NCBI GenBank assembly: GCA_964020085.1
Contig: OZ026596.1
Span: 30,791,522 to 30,855,521 of the forward strand
Direction: 5' to 3'
Length of the DNA stretch: 64,000 nt
From: Micromussa lordhowensis
Lineage: Eukaryota > Cnidaria > Anthozoa > Scleractinia > Lobophylliidae
Made by a program: the position numbers and the translations under genes
The notes under the pieces: generated by a model
Told to the model about the DNA's origin: nothing
Database searches by the model: none
What the model saw: only the letters and a program-made list of their open reading frames with translations
Shown: piece after piece, positions 24,328 to 35,577 of the stretch
How positions within the stretch are numbered: position 1 is the stretch's first letter
How the letters are laid out: the number at the start of each line of letters is the position of its first letter

Positions 24328-25176
24328 CTAAAAGAAAAGCAAAAAAGCTTTGGCTATCATTGTCAATACAAATTTGATTTATTTCAGGAAAGTGAAGATT
24401 AATGTATTGTGCTTTAAATTAAAGATTCTATAAATGATAATTATCAGTGAATAAAGCAAGTATAAGAAGGCAAACACATTATCTAACAAGAAGAAGGACT
24501 CGAGAAGAACGCAGAATATTTCTGTACGTTCCCTTTTAAGGAGGGCTTTGAAAAAGTATCCAACTTAATTTACCCTCAGACACACAAAAATAGAAAATAA
24601 CGGAAACTAATTAGCTGGTATGGGATGAAACAAGACTACAGTTTGACATTCTCCGTGAAAAATTCCTTCAGAAAATTGCAAAGTATTACAGGTTTGGTTT
24701 ACAGTGCCATTAAAATAATTTTTCTCTTTCGATCATATTGTCTGCTACATTTTTTGTTTGCAAAATAAAATAACCCCCCCAAAACCAACTAATTTAACCT
24801 ACAGCGCTTTACATTTGCGTGGAAAACTTCTCTGCCAAATGGAACAGGTATAAATTTTCAACAAACGAAATGAGACGGGATGAGTGCGTACCATTTGAAA
24901 GCATTTGAAAAAACCTTCTAGTGGAAAGGAATATTTTATTTCATTTTCCACCGAAAGTAGCATGGGAATAGTGTAAAAAAGCAAACGGCTCAGTGATCTT
25001 CCGATCATTCCGGTAAAAACGAGAAAAGAGGAATACCAATGTAGGCATTCCAAATTTTCTAAAAACTTTTTAATGAAAAGGCCCGTTCCATTGGTTTCCG
25101 ACCAGATAACCCGGTTTTTCTGTACAAATAGAAAGCACCCCTAATCTGATCTAAGCTTACTCTACCCCAGTCTCAC

Positions 25177-25236
25177 CTTTGCCACTAGGTCGCACTGGAA
25201 GTCTTGGCCGTATTGGTCTGGGACGTACCGGGCGAC
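25177..25236 (-). CDS. P19: Arg-Pro linker exon
   Basis: A 60-base phase 1-1 exon (acceptor tttttcag, donor GTGAGA) reading RPVRPRPIRPRLPVRPSGK, joining V10 to V11. Paralogue of P18. Confidence 0.72.
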
Positions 25237-25487
25237 CTGAAAAACACCTTTACATTATAACTGTGATACAACAAACATACACGGCGGAACAAGCAAGTTA
25301 GGCCACTTCGTCCAATTTTTTATGCCTGTTTGGTTTACAAGATTAACCTAAGACGGAGTGGGAAGGACGAACTAGAATAAGCGCCTCGGAATGAGGCGCT
25401 TATGACGCAACCGCTGCCCTCTAACGCCCCGTCAACATTGCGCCGGAAGAATTTGAAAACGCAGCTTTATTTCTACAATTAGACCTA

Positions 25488-25712
25488 CCGTCCACACTAA
25501 TTTGTCACGAAAACGGAGCTTTTCGAAAACGCTCTTAAAACCGGAGGAATTTGAAAACGCTGGGTTTTCGTTTTCGTGTGGACGGAACACATTTCGAAAA
25601 CGATGGCGTCACGATAATCACGTGATTCCCCTGCCCGAGTTTTCCTCAAACACAAATCTAAAATCACCGTTGATTGTTGCGTTTTAAAATTCCTCCGACG
25701 TAGTGTGGACGG
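25488..25712. mobile_element. MITE with CCGTCCACACTA terminal repeats
   Basis: Perfect 12-base terminal inverted repeats CCGTCCACACTA and TAGTGTGGACGG. Internal repeats GAAAACG and a second GTGTGGACGG at about 25573. hAT-like end style, no coding capacity. Intron between P19 and V10. Confidence 0.68.
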
Positions 25713-25955
25713 AAAACATTTTATGCGCGTTCAGAGCGAGGCTTCCGTTTCAACATTTCTCTGGCGTAATAGTATGTACGAGGTCTAAGGCGGGGAAAGG
25801 AATTACACAATGCGCATTGGTTGGCAACAAATAACACGATTATGATAACGATGATAACCGGAACCCATGCACATTTCGTCACATCCAACTAGCTCCAGAA
25901 GCAGCTGGTGTTGCATAGTTTGTTCAGACACAGTTTTCGAAGCATATCTATTTAC

Positions 25956-26175
25956 CTTTGCACACCGTTTGTTTGATTGACCTCACTACACGGTGAAGTT
26001 TTCTGAAGCCACTGTTGAACACGTATCTTGGGTTGGCCGCGATCTGGTTAAGTTGTGCTCGTCTGAATTTTCTGCCGATTCCAAGCGCCAAAATACGCAC
26101 GCCCGTGTTTCGGAGAGCACGTGACGATCTCACGACCGAGTCCTGGGAAATCCCATCCGTCATGACAAGCAGAAC
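25956..26175 (-). CDS. V10, second exon: vWA C-terminal half
   Basis: 220 bases, phase 0 in (tccttcag), phase 1 out (GTAAAT). Begins VLLVMTDGIS, then VRILALGIGRKFRRAQL, ends TVCKG. Near copy of the V11 second exon. Confidence 0.9.
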
Positions 26176-26716
26176 CTGAAGGAAAGAAAAGACAATGTTT
26201 AAACTACCACATGGAGGAAAGCACTGAATACACTACCTGGTGTGACAAAAAGCTGCTGAAAACTCGTAAGTGAAGAAATCAAAAAAGGTTCAAAATAAAC
26301 ATGCGAAAACTAACGCTCCAACCGCTACATCTGTGTTCATAATATTTATCAACAGTGGACCTGATGGTGAAAGACAACACTTCGCTCAAGTTTTTAAATA
26401 CTTGTAACAATTTGTTTCTGGAAAACATGGTTAAACAGCCCCTCTCAACCAGTTTTCATTGCGCCTGTTAGCTATTGCCATAATCCTGCAACTATATCTT
26501 TTATCGGACAATGCAAGTACTAGGAGTAAGAGATTTTGCGAGTACAATTTCACATAAGCTTGAGCATTCCCAAACACTTACTTTAAAAAATGGCGAGCCA
26601 AACATTTCAACTTCGCGCGGCGCCTTTTTGGGTGTACGGAAAATGGCTGCCAATAGACTGCAACTCGATTGAGTGGGACCTTTTAAATAAAGGGAAACTT
26701 CCATCCCCATACTCAC

Positions 26717-27042
26717 CTTACGCCGATTGGTTCTCCTTCTAAACAAGCGATATCTGGCAAATCTCAGCGCTCGTCCAATTTTCGTACCACCTCTGGGATA
26801 TCTAATACGACTTATTGCACGTAACAAGCTTTGCTTGTTTCTGTAGCGCCTGAAGTTAGCGATGAGCCATGCACGATGCGAAAACAGCACGATACCAACA
26901 CGAGTTTGTGTGGGGGAGATGCTGAATGAAGCAACCAATCGTTTGACAAAGTTGAGACACCGCCGGAAGTTTCCTCGGCCGTAAGCATTGATACTGCCAG
27001 AGCCGTCAATCAACAAGGCCAAGTCGAGACGTCTGCGGCAGA
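26717..27042 (-). CDS. V10, first exon: vWA N-terminal half
   Basis: 326 bases, phase 1 in, phase 0 out (NRRK|GTGAGT). Opens CRRRLDLALLIDGSGSIN, then NFRRCLNF and GGTKIGRAL. Near copy of the V11 first exon, sharing the acceptor region as well. Confidence 0.9.
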
Positions 27043-27275
27043 CTAAAAGAAAAGCAAAAAAACAACTATCAACACAAAGGTCTGGCATTGTTCTAGCAAG
27101 AAACTAGACCAAGCTTGCACAATGCGCTTCTTTAGAGGACTAAAAAAGAACTAAAGCAAAAGAAGGTTAAAGCACTATTTAAGTTGGCAATGAGAGGAAA
27201 TAAAACAAATAAACAACCAAACAAACAAGAAAGAAAAATTATAACGACATTTTTCAAGCATCTCCCCGGACAAAC

Positions 27276-27335
27276 CTTTGCCACTTGGTCTTATGTGAGG
27301 TCCAGGACGGAATGGCCTGGGACGGAGTGGGCGAC
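27276..27335 (-). CDS. P18: Arg-Pro linker exon
   Basis: A 60-base phase 1-1 exon (acceptor tgcttcag, donor GTTTGT) reading RPLRPRPFRPGPHIRPSGK, joining V9 to V10. Paralogue of P19; the SGK ending matches linkers that elsewhere precede a vWA. Confidence 0.7.
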
Positions 27336-27735
27336 CTGAAGCAAACAATTGCGACTGTTACCTTTTTTTGCCGATGGGATTGCATTAAATATCTCCAGTT
27401 AGAACTTTTGATGCCTGAAACCTTTGACCATTATTTTAGAAAGGAAATAAAATGTTTCGGACAAATCATACCCCATCTTCTGTGGGATGGTAAATAACTC
27501 AAAGGCACTTTTCTTTCTTTATAGATGGGCAAAGTTGTTTGTGGTCCGTTATTATTATAATTATAGCTGTTGTTTTCTACGTGCTACTGCTTCTTAAAAT
27601 ACCCTACAAGCAGTGGTTTCTTTAACGCTTTTCTTGTCCAAAAGCGTAGAAAAAAAACAAAAAACAAAAACACGGCACATAGGAGATTTGTAAACTGGAT
27701 GTGTGCGCTCCTACAATATTAAACCCTCAACTCAC

Positions 27736-27955
27736 TCCGGCATATTTTCCTCGAGATGCGTCGAGCGACCCTATTCAGACTTCTAAAGTTGGCAGTGAAC
27801 ACGTATCGTCCATTTGTAGCTATTTGTTGAAGTTCGCGTCTTCGATATCGCCTACCGATCCCCAAAGCAAACACCCATACTCCGTGGCTTCTCAAAGTTA
27901 GTGCCGGTCTCCGTACACGATCTTGTGAGATGCCATCCGTCATAACAACTAGAGC
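27736..27955 (-). CDS. V9, second exon: vWA C-terminal half
   Basis: 220 bases, phase 0 in (acceptor tctttgaag), phase 1 out (GTGAGT). Begins ALVVMTDGIS and ends SRKICR. Differs from V8 only at scattered positions. Downstream comes linker P18 and then another vWA, with no LamG between. Confidence 0.9.
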
Positions 27956-28070
27956 CTTCAAAGAAAATAGAAATAGCTGTTATTGAGCAAGTATGAGGTC
28001 TAGAGCGAGTTTTTTTCGTTTATTAGAGGAGAGAGAAGAAGTCAAAGTGACCGGCTCTGGTTTCCATTAC

Positions 28071-28396
28071 CTTGAGTGCTCTCCTACTTCGCTTAAACAA
28101 TCGATGAAGGACAAAGTTCAAAGCTTTTCCAATCCTGGTACCTCCGCGTGGGTATCTGATCCTAGAAATGGTATTGAGCACGCTATTTTTGCTCCTGCTT
28201 CGGTAAAAATCTAGAATGAGCCACGCGCGGGAAGCGAACAATACCACGCCCACGCGGGTGCGCTGTGGTGACACACTGAATGAAGACACCATAGTCTTGA
28301 CAAATTCGATACAACGCCTGAAGTTACCGCGACCGGCTGCCTCGATACTCCCGGATCCATCAACTAAGAAAGCGAGGTCAAGACGTTTATTGCACA
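28071..28396 (-). CDS. V9, first exon: vWA N-terminal half
   Basis: 326 bases, phase 1 in (acceptor tatttcag), phase 0 out (GTAATG). Opens CNKRLDLAFLVDGSGSIE; NFRRCIEF; GGTRIGKAL. Close paralogue of the V8 first exon, including the SRRALK end. Confidence 0.9.
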
Positions 28397-28540
28397 CTGA
28401 AATAAAAATAAAAACATTAGTATAGATAACCTAATAAATGTAACTGATTAGAAGAAAATAGTAAAATTTGAGATATATTTTGTTACTGTAACGTTAACGA
28501 GATTAACATGTCAACTTGCGCAATTGGGTTGTCCCCATAC

Positions 28541-28582
28541 CTCGGCCACTAGGTCTGGGTCCTGGTCTTGGTCTAACTGGAA
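28541..28582 (-). CDS. P17: Pro-rich linker exon
   Basis: A 42-base phase 1-1 exon (acceptor attaacag, donor GTATGG) reading PVRPRPGPRPSGR, joining G9 to V9. Paralogue of P15, two codons shorter. Confidence 0.7.
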
Positions 28583-28814
28583 CTGTTAATGGAATAAAAA
28601 AGTATAAAGACCGTTAAGGATTCTCACAAGAAACAATTCACAGAGCTTAATGTTCCTTGAATATAACGACAATTTATCTGCATTTGTTTCACTTTACCCT
28701 TGCTTGAAGGCAACAGGCGAAATTACGAGAGTGTGTAGCCCGGTCTATTAATATTTGTTTACCAATTCTAGATTCTAGATTGATAAATGTCTTTAAAAAC
28801 GCCAACACGCCTAC

Positions 28815-29450
28815 CTCTTCTAAAGCACCTTCGTTTCTTGGAAATGATTTGTCGCCGGGAAAGAGCACCATTGTACACCTGCATACACGAGATTCGTCCT
28901 CGGAAATATCTCCCGTCACCAATACGAGCTCCCATTCTCACCGGGTAGTTAGTCGCCAACCGTATTCTCCCGATGTATTTCCTCGCTGTAAACCTTCTAT
29001 TAACAAACAACTTCGCTTGGCCTGTTCGTCCGTTGTAACTTGCACCAACAAACTGCCATCGTCCAGGTGTGACACTCCTGCTTACAACCGCAGCTGTGAA
29101 ACGCCGTCCTCTTCTACGCGTAAACCGTGCAAACAGCGTTCTCGGTGTAATCATCCAAAAGTGCACGCCCCAGCCGTTCGGCATGTAGTTGAAGATGGGT
29201 CCTGCACGTCCCTGGTGGAAGATCCACGCTAAGAGAGTGATAGAACGTTTGGTGTCTAGGTTACCTCCGTTGGGGAAGAGAATGTAACTGTTGCTTCTTC
29301 CGTAGAACTGGTACGAGCCGTCACGTGATCCATCTGGTCCAGGCACGGCACGGACGTAACTAAGTATTCCGCGCGCGTTTCTACTGGAACTTATATCTTT
29401 GCCCCTCGTTCGTCCATTAAGCGGGAAAATGGCTACAGCTCGAGGTTTAA
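28815..29450 (-). CDS. G9: LamG-like jellyroll domain
   Basis: 212 codons, phase 1-1, starting VKPRAVAIFPLNGRTRGKD and ending CFRRG, donor GTAGGC. Near copy of G8. Landmarks: LDTKRSITLLAWIF, GPIFNYMPNGWGVHFWM, RRRGRRF, WQFVGASYNGRTG, LATNYPVRMGAR, ISCMQVY. The antisense strand is open over much of it, a composition effect. Confidence 0.88.
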
Positions 29451-29751
29451 CTAGCGAAAGAGAACAAAACCAATCAAAAAAGTAAGCTGATCCTATTGAT
29501 TTCATATTCAAATTAGCAACATAACGCGTAGAATTTGTGCTGTTCATTCATTTTTTTTACGACATTCAAGGTTAATAGAGAAATAAGGATATTGTCTAAG
29601 CCGAAATGGAGAAAATCTATAGCTTTAGTTAATCAAGTAAGGATATAAGGATTATGGGCCTCAACAAAAGGAATCACCACATCGTCAACGCATTTTCTAC
29701 TAGAACCTCTACCGCCCCAAACTAATAATGAAACATAAAAACTTCATTTAC

Positions 29752-29802
29752 TTCTAGGCCTGTATGGTCTAACTGGTCGCACAGGTCTTCGTTTGGGTCT
29801 CA
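29752..29802 (-). CDS. P16: Arg-Pro linker exon
   Basis: A 51-base phase 1-1 exon (acceptor ctgtttag, donor GTAAAT) reading RPKRRPVRPVRPYRPR, joining V8 to G9. It is a paralogue of P14. Confidence 0.7.
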
Positions 29803-30042
29803 CTAAACAGAGAAGCGACAAGAAAATGTTATAAAACAGATAAATGTTGTTGCAAAATGCACAATTTCTGTAGGCGACCAGTTGGAAATGAGAACTATAG
29901 GAGAATTTTATAGGAAGTTGACGAGATACCAGAAAGATAACAGACAGAGCTAAGAGGCCTACTGGAACACAACTCCAGGCCTAGCGTTTTTTTGAGGCGA
30001 GACGACTTAAGCCTTCAGCAGTGCATTGGGCAATTGACTTAC

Positions 30043-30262
30043 ATCGGCATATTTTCCTTGAGATGCGTCGAGCAACCCGGTTGAGGCTTCTAAAGTTGGC
30101 AGTGAACACGTATCGCCCATTTGTAGCTATTTGCTGAAGTTGACGCCTTCGATATCGCCTACCGATCCCCAAAGCAAACACCCACACTCCCTGACTTTTC
30201 AGAGCTAGTGCCGGTCTCCGCACACGATCTTGTGAGATGCCATCGGTCATGACTACTAGAGC
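30043..30262 (-). CDS. V8, second exon: vWA C-terminal half
   Basis: 220 bases, phase 0 in (acceptor tccttttag), phase 1 out (GTAAGT). Begins ALVVMTDGIS with the MIDAS aspartate, then VWVFALGIGRRYRRRQL, and ends SRKICR. Nearly identical to the V9 second exon. Confidence 0.9.
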
Positions 30263-30761
30263 CTAAAAGGAAGAGAAAATACAGATTGCTCCTCTGAAAC
30301 TTCGCGCTAAAGATTCACGGATCATAATGCTATAAAACGAAAGAGCGTGTTTCATGATACGTCACGGCTCGTATACGCTCAATTTTCTTCTGCTGATTAA
30401 CTTCTTGTAAGAGGTGCTTACCATTTGCAGAAATGAAACATTACTAAGTTAGAATAATATTAACTAAAAGTGTTTTTCAAATCAGCTGTCACATATGATC
30501 CTTATAACATCTACCTTGACAACAAAGTGAGCGCGGAAGAAAAAATATGTAAATTCTATGAAAAAAGAGAGAACTTTTGAGATACGGTGCTACAAAAATT
30601 GCGCAAAAAAAAAAACACGAAAATTTCCCATTCATTTAATTTCCAGACTTTTGTGGTCTAATAGTTAGCTCCCTTTAAAGACTTTTCCACTTAACAGCAC
30701 ATTTCAAGATATTGTAAGGAAAAATTACATAACGATCAGAGTTATCCGTTTTTCTCATTAC

Positions 30762-31087
30762 CTTGAGAGCTCTCCTACTTCGTCTAAACAATCGATGTAG
30801 GACGAAGTTCAAGGCTCTTCCAATCCTGGTCCCTCCGCGTGGGTATCGCATACTGTTGATGCGCCGGAGCACAGTAGCCTTGCTTCTGCTCTGGTGGAAG
30901 TCCAGTATCAGCCAGGTTCGGGAAGAGAACAATGCCACGCCCACACGCGTACGCTGTGGTGACACAGTGAATGACGACACCATGGTCTTGACAAATTCAA
31001 TACAACGCCGGAAGTTACCGCGACGGGCGGCCTCGATACTTCCAGACCCGTCAATCAGGAACACGAGGTCAAGACGCTTCGAGCAAA
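30762..31087 (-). CDS. V8, first exon: vWA N-terminal half
   Basis: 326 bases: enters in phase 1 and leaves in phase 0 at ALK|GTAATG. Opens CSKRLDLVFLIDGSGSIE (MIDAS DGSGS), NFRRCIEF, and GGTRIGRAL with the MIDAS threonine. The split falls just before the strand that leads to MTDG. Nearly identical to the V9 first exon. Confidence 0.9.
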
Positions 31088-31208
31088 CTAAACCAAAAGT
31101 AATAAGAAAGTTATTAAAAATGGGAACCTTGTCTGGGCTTTTTTCGTCAAATCAATCTTATAGTAGAATATTACTTAATGGAAACAATAATTAGTGCACA
31201 CCTGGAAT

Positions 31209-31530
31209 AACAATTATTCCATGAGCCCGAGTTGGATATGAAGTGATAAAATAACCAACGAGCGCGTAGCGCGAGTTGGTTATAATCACTTCATATCCAA
31301 CAAGGGCGAATGGAATAATTGTTTTAGTAAATTCTCAAACAGGGTTTTGCCGCCGATTTTTATTTCGGCCATAATAGAGGGCTGAAGTTGAAAACTTCAT
31401 GCGGAAAATTTTTAAACTTGGCGCACTATTTTTCATTTGACGTAAAACTCCGACTATTGGCTCACAGTTGGAGTTTTTTAGCCAATCAAAAAGCTAGAAA
31501 TGCAATAGTCGGAGCTGAGAATTTACTAAA
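31209..31530 (-). mobile_element. MITE family A, copy 2
   Basis: Inverted copy of 6945-7266 with the same 120-base palindrome (AACAATTATTCCATGAGC to GCGAATGGAATAATTGTT) and the same far end GGAGCTGAGAATTTAC. It lies between V8 and the LINE fragment, which starts about 30 bases further on. Confidence 0.75.
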
Positions 31531-31559
31531 ATGATATATCAGGCGAGAGAGACTTTTGA

Positions 31560-32372
31560 ACATTAACAAGGCTAAGATTTCAACTTGTAACTAGTATTGA
31601 AAGATCTCAATCTTTCAAATACCTAGGCGTTACGCTTCATCAGTCTATGTCCTGGGCAGATCATGTTGATGCTATCAGCATGAAGATTAATCAGAGAATA
31701 GGCCTAATCAGGAGAATCAGGAATCTATTGCCGTTACAAGCTAGAGTTGCCTTGTACAATGCCCTAATCCTCCCTCTTTTCGATTACGGAGACGTTATAT
31801 GGGGGGACAAGAACAATGACACCATTATGTCAGAATTACAGATTCTACAGAATAAAGCTGCTAAAGTTATGCTAGGGCAACCACCCCGAAGCTCGTCAAC
31901 CGAAGCACTGAAGAGTCTTGATCTGAAGTCACTCTCCACGAGAAGGCTTTTTCACCGCTGCATCGCAACCCACAAGTGTCTTATTGGAGAAACCGATTTC
32001 AACTTTAATTTAACTAAAAATCAAGCTATTCATTCATACAATACAAGACACTCTAATGATATTCGCTTACCCCTACCCAGAACAAACTGGGGTAAACAAA
32101 CTTTTAGTTTTCATGCCGCGAAAGACTGGAACAGACTTCCAACTGATTTAAAAGAGTGTACTTTTTTATCTATTTTTAAATCCAAGTTGAAAACGTTTTT
32201 AAAAGATCTTAGCTAATTTTTAAACCTCGAAATTTTGTAAAACTTTGTAACATATTTTACTTTTTCGTGAAAATTTTTTAATTAGTTAATTAATGTATGA
32301 GGGCCCCACTGAAGACCGCCTTGGCGAGTTGGGCTCCCTCTTTAAAAATTATTATTATTATTATTATTATAA
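31560..32372 (+). mobile_element. 5'-truncated non-LTR retrotransposon (LINE) 3' end
   Basis: The plus-strand frame from about 31605 reads SFKYLGVTLHQSMSW, then ADHVDAISMKINQRIGLIRR, ARVALYNALILPLFDYGDVIW, NKAAKVMLG and, near the end, FHAAKDWNRLP and FKSKLKTFLKDL. This is the region behind the reverse transcriptase domain of CR1/Jockey-like elements; the reverse transcriptase core is missing. A short 3' UTR is followed by an (ATT)n tail at about 32347-32371. It sits antisense in the intron between P15 and V8. Confidence 0.85.
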
Positions 32373-32389
32373 TTAATGTAGAAGCATAC

Positions 32390-32437
32390 CTCGGCCAGTA
32401 GGCCTGGGCCCGGGTGTTGGTCTCGGACTAACTGGAA
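32390..32437 (-). CDS. P15: Pro-rich linker exon
   Basis: A 48-base phase 1-1 exon (acceptor tttcattag, donor GTATGC) reading PVSPRPTPGPRPTGR, joining G8 to V8. It is a paralogue of P17. A LINE 3' end with its ATT tail stops about 18 bases from the donor. Confidence 0.72.
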
Positions 32438-32890
32438 CTAATGAAATAACATCATCAAAAATACGAAAGTGTTCATAAGAAATAGAATGTTTGGAAAGGA
32501 TTGGCGAGGCTATCAGAAGGCGCATTATCCAACTTGATGACTATAACATAAGGGTCTGGCTTTCTTATTGCTGGTTGATAGTTCTTTGCTATTTAAAGCT
32601 AGCATCTTGTAATCGAGAAAAATCTTGTAAGCTCATTTTCAACGTTCTGTCGTCCATCAAAACAGCGGGTATACTATTAATTTGGATTTCTAAGATTTAC
32701 TGTAATGACGATTCTGAGATTATTACGTTGGTAGTCCAACTACACACTATCGCAATCTAATGACTTTCTTATTTACCTCTACTCTCTGTTTGTCCATGCA
32801 AAGACTGCGAAAGGTCATGTACGACAAACTCAATTGTCCTCCCCTACTAAAAAACACAGCAGGACATGTCACTATATAATCTCTGCTTAC

Positions 32891-33526
32891 CTCTCCTAAA
32901 GCATCGTCGTTTCTTAGAAATAATTTGTCGCCGGGAAAGAGCCCCATTGTACACCTGCATACACGAGATTCGTCCTCGGAAATATCTCCCGTCACCAATA
33001 CGAGCTCCCATTCTCACCGGGTAGTTAGTCGCCAACCGTATTCTCCCGATGTATTTCCTCGCTGTAAACCTTCTATTGACAAACAACTTCGCTTGGCCTG
33101 TTCGTCCGTTGTAACTTGCACCAACAAACTGCCATCGTCCAGGTGTGACACTCCTGCTTACAACCGCAGCTGTGAAACGCCGTCCTCTTCTACGCGTAAA
33201 CCGTGCAAACAGCGTTCTCGGTGTAATCATCCAAAAGTGCACGCCCCAGCCGTTCGGCATGTAGTTGAAGATGGGTCCTGCACGTCCCTGGTGGAAGATC
33301 CACGCTAAGAGAGTGATAGAACGTTTGGTGTCTAGGTTACCTCCGTTGGGGAAGAGAATGTAACTGTTGCTTCTTCCGTAGAACTGGTACGAGCCGTCAC
33401 GTGATCCGTCTGGTCCAGGCGCGGCACGGACGGACCTAAGTATTCCGCGCACGTTTCTACTGGAACTTATATCTTTGCCCCTCGTGCGTCCATTAAGCGG
33501 GAAAATGGCTACAGCTCGAGTTTTAA
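32891..33526 (-). CDS. G8: LamG-like jellyroll domain (near copy of G9)
   Basis: 212 codons, phase 1-1, starting VKTRAVAIFPLNGRTRGKD and ending CFRRG. Nearly identical to G9 (28815-29450) in DNA across the exon, with only a handful of changes. All LamG landmarks are present (FNYMPNGWGVHFWM, LATNYPVRMGAR, ISCMQVY). Donor GTAAGC. Confidence 0.88.
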
Positions 33527-33653
33527 CTAGATGGAAAGAATTACATAATCAATTTGTCGTAATCTAGAAATTCATTTACTGAAGTAGTGATTTCATAGGC
33601 CTCAGAATTCGACAAAGGTCTTATAATGAATCACGGAGAAAGACCCCAAACAA

Positions 33654-33843
33654 TTAAGCAATGGACCTCAAGTTTCTATGGGTTATAGGCCGATAAACCA
33701 CGCGGGATGTTGGTAGAACACGAGAAGAATTTGTAAATCACGAGCCGCAGGCAAGTGGTTTACGAATTCTTCGAGTGTTCTACCAACATCCCAAGTGGTT
33801 TATCAGCCTAAAACCCATAGAAACTTGTGGTCTATTGCTTTTA
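33654..33843. mobile_element. Palindromic MITE
   Basis: Arms AAGCAATGGACCTCAAGTTT and AAACTTGTGGTCTATTGCTT, inner arms GGATGTTGGTAGAACAC / GTGTTCTACCAACATCC. Intron between P14 and G8. Confidence 0.7.
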
Positions 33844-33997
33844 TATAATAATTCAGAAGACGCGCGATTTTACCATGGGTTTACCGGCCCAATAACCCAT
33901 AGCTGATTGACCAATCAGAGCGCGCGCATTGATTTGGTTATTATATAAAGATAAATAAACACAAGAGAATTACAATTATATAAAAAGAGTCACTAAC

Positions 33998-34054
33998 CTC
34001 TAGGCCTAACTGGTCTAACTGGCCTCACAGGCTTTGGCTTTGGTCTCACTCGAC
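33998..34054 (-). CDS. P14: Val-Arg-Pro linker exon
   Basis: A 57-base phase 1-1 exon (acceptor ctgtttag, donor GTTAGT) reading RVRPKPKPVRPVRPVRPR, joining K3 to G8. Shares the PVRPVRP block and the PR ending with P8 and P16. Confidence 0.73.
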
Positions 34055-34344
34055 CTAAACAGAAAGTTTTAAACTGTCATAAGCATTGGAAGATAGAGCA
34101 GTAGCAATGACACAGTATGAATGGACTGCGGAATAACCCAACAACAACTGAACAAAGGTTCGTGGCGGGGTATTCGTCTTTCAGACAAGTAAACATGACC
34201 GTTCTCCAACCAATCAGGCAAACAACACCTAATAACTTTATTTTACTGCATGCAGGAAACATGGCGTGGTGCAATACGAGTATGAGGTGGAACTACTTGC
34301 TTTTTTTATCAACTTGAAGTCGATTAAGGTAAATCAATCGCTCT

Positions 34345-34395
34345 AGCGAGTTAATGAAGTTGACGTTTTGATCGTCAGCCTTTCAGCGCCGCATG
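34345..34395 (-). ncRNA. Decayed hammerhead-like motif
   Basis: The minus strand reads GGCGCTGAAAGGCTGACGAT then CAAAACGTCAAC, a worn version of the motif at 17690: GAAA has become CAAA. Probably inactive remnant of the same element type, in the intron between K3 and P14. Confidence 0.3.
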
Positions 34396-34959
34396 GCTTG
34401 TGGGTTTTATTTGAGTTTAGATGGTGGATTAGGGAGTTACGCTTTTAGAGGGAGTATCTGTATGGCAATATAAAATACATGAGTGAATTAGTTAAATTCA
34501 CGGAGCACGTTCATTGATAGAAGCCAAGGTACCGAATTTAACTGGAACTGTACAGGCGAATCTACACACTGTACTTGCATGCAGTTTTAATCAAACAGCC
34601 GGGCCCGGCGCTACACTATATGATGCAAGTAAGCAACATGTTCACGGTAAATTTCATATTTTGTCCCTCGAAAGCATATTCTTGGAGACATATCTTGCAT
34701 TAGAGATGAGCCTAAGCAATGTATAAACACATGGCAAATTACAGAGGTGTCAAACTCTGCAAAGCGACACGCCGACAACAGCGGAAACTATGCAGACCAA
34801 TGACCTCTAAATTTGCTATAGCTCAGTCTAACGGCTCAGTTCTACTAAAAATTCCTCTCTATAACACAACATGAAGTGCCCTTCATAAACACGAGTGAAG
34901 CAACAAAAAGGTCGAGAGACCGAACAGAGAACGGCAAATGTACAAATGTCACGAACCGT

Positions 34960-35262
34960 AGGAGTCGTGTAGGCTAGCCACCTCATTTTACACTGGCAAC
35001 AGTTTTCAGTACTTATTTTACAGCTATGGTTTGCCGGCTGAATACTATACCGGTAAAAAACACCCTTAATTTTAATTTTAAGCGTTTATAACTAAAAACA
35101 AGCTCGGTGAACCCCAATTTTATTATCACATTATGATTAGCATTATAAGATGCAACTTTTTGCAAGGTTTAATAAAATTCTGTCTGGTGGGTTTTGTCAC
35201 GAAACGTGTTCACCAATGATTGGGTAGTTTTTTGATACCATGATTCTAGCATCACCCGATAA
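34960..35262. repeat. Dispersed repeat next to exon K3
   Basis: Related to 14690-14925, sharing GTTCACCAATGATTGGG and ACCATGATT blocks and an AAAACACCCTTAATTTTA block. It ends about 25 bases from the K3 exon end. No coding potential. Confidence 0.5.
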
Positions 35263-35286
35263 TACCCACAAAATATAAAAACCTAC

Positions 35287-35577
35287 CTTTCACAACTATA
35301 ATATAAACATTATTCGCCCAGGGACCTCCCTTTCCTCCTCGGCACCGCTTAGAAGGACCATATTTCTTGTACGTGATTTTAGCTCTGGGACCCATGAAGC
35401 ACTCGCCACCATTTTGCACCGCAAATAACCTGTAGCCTCGTTTTCGGGCCTGTCGCGCGCAATCTCTGACGGCAAACTTCAATCCTCGCAAGTTGGCGAC
35501 CATGCTACCGGCAGCACGTCTAGGTTTGTCTTTGAAGCAGCCGATACTTCGGATGTAAACATTGGTCCAACCACGAG
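35287..35577 (-). CDS. K3: four-cysteine module without Pro-rich leader
   Basis: 97 codons, phase 1-1 (acceptor cattacag, donor GTAGGT). Reads RGWTNVYIRSIGCFKDKPRRA, Cys 2 in RDCARQARKRGYRLFAV, QNGGECFMG, TYKKYGPSKRC, GGPWANNVYIIVVK. Its leader resembles the end of the module itself (NVYI), hinting at an unequal duplication from K2. A dispersed repeat ends about 20 bases from the donor. Confidence 0.8.

Noticed and set aside
28780..29232. Plus-strand open frame of 150 codons opposite G9, with 127-codon equivalents opposite G8 and G5
   Set aside because: Conserved only because the sense LamG exons are near identical; sense strand carries the domain and the antisense product has no domain or splice logic.
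31647..32216. 189-codon plus-strand frame as a host gene
   Set aside because: It is the C-terminal part of a LINE ORF2, followed by a typical 3' UTR and ATT tail.
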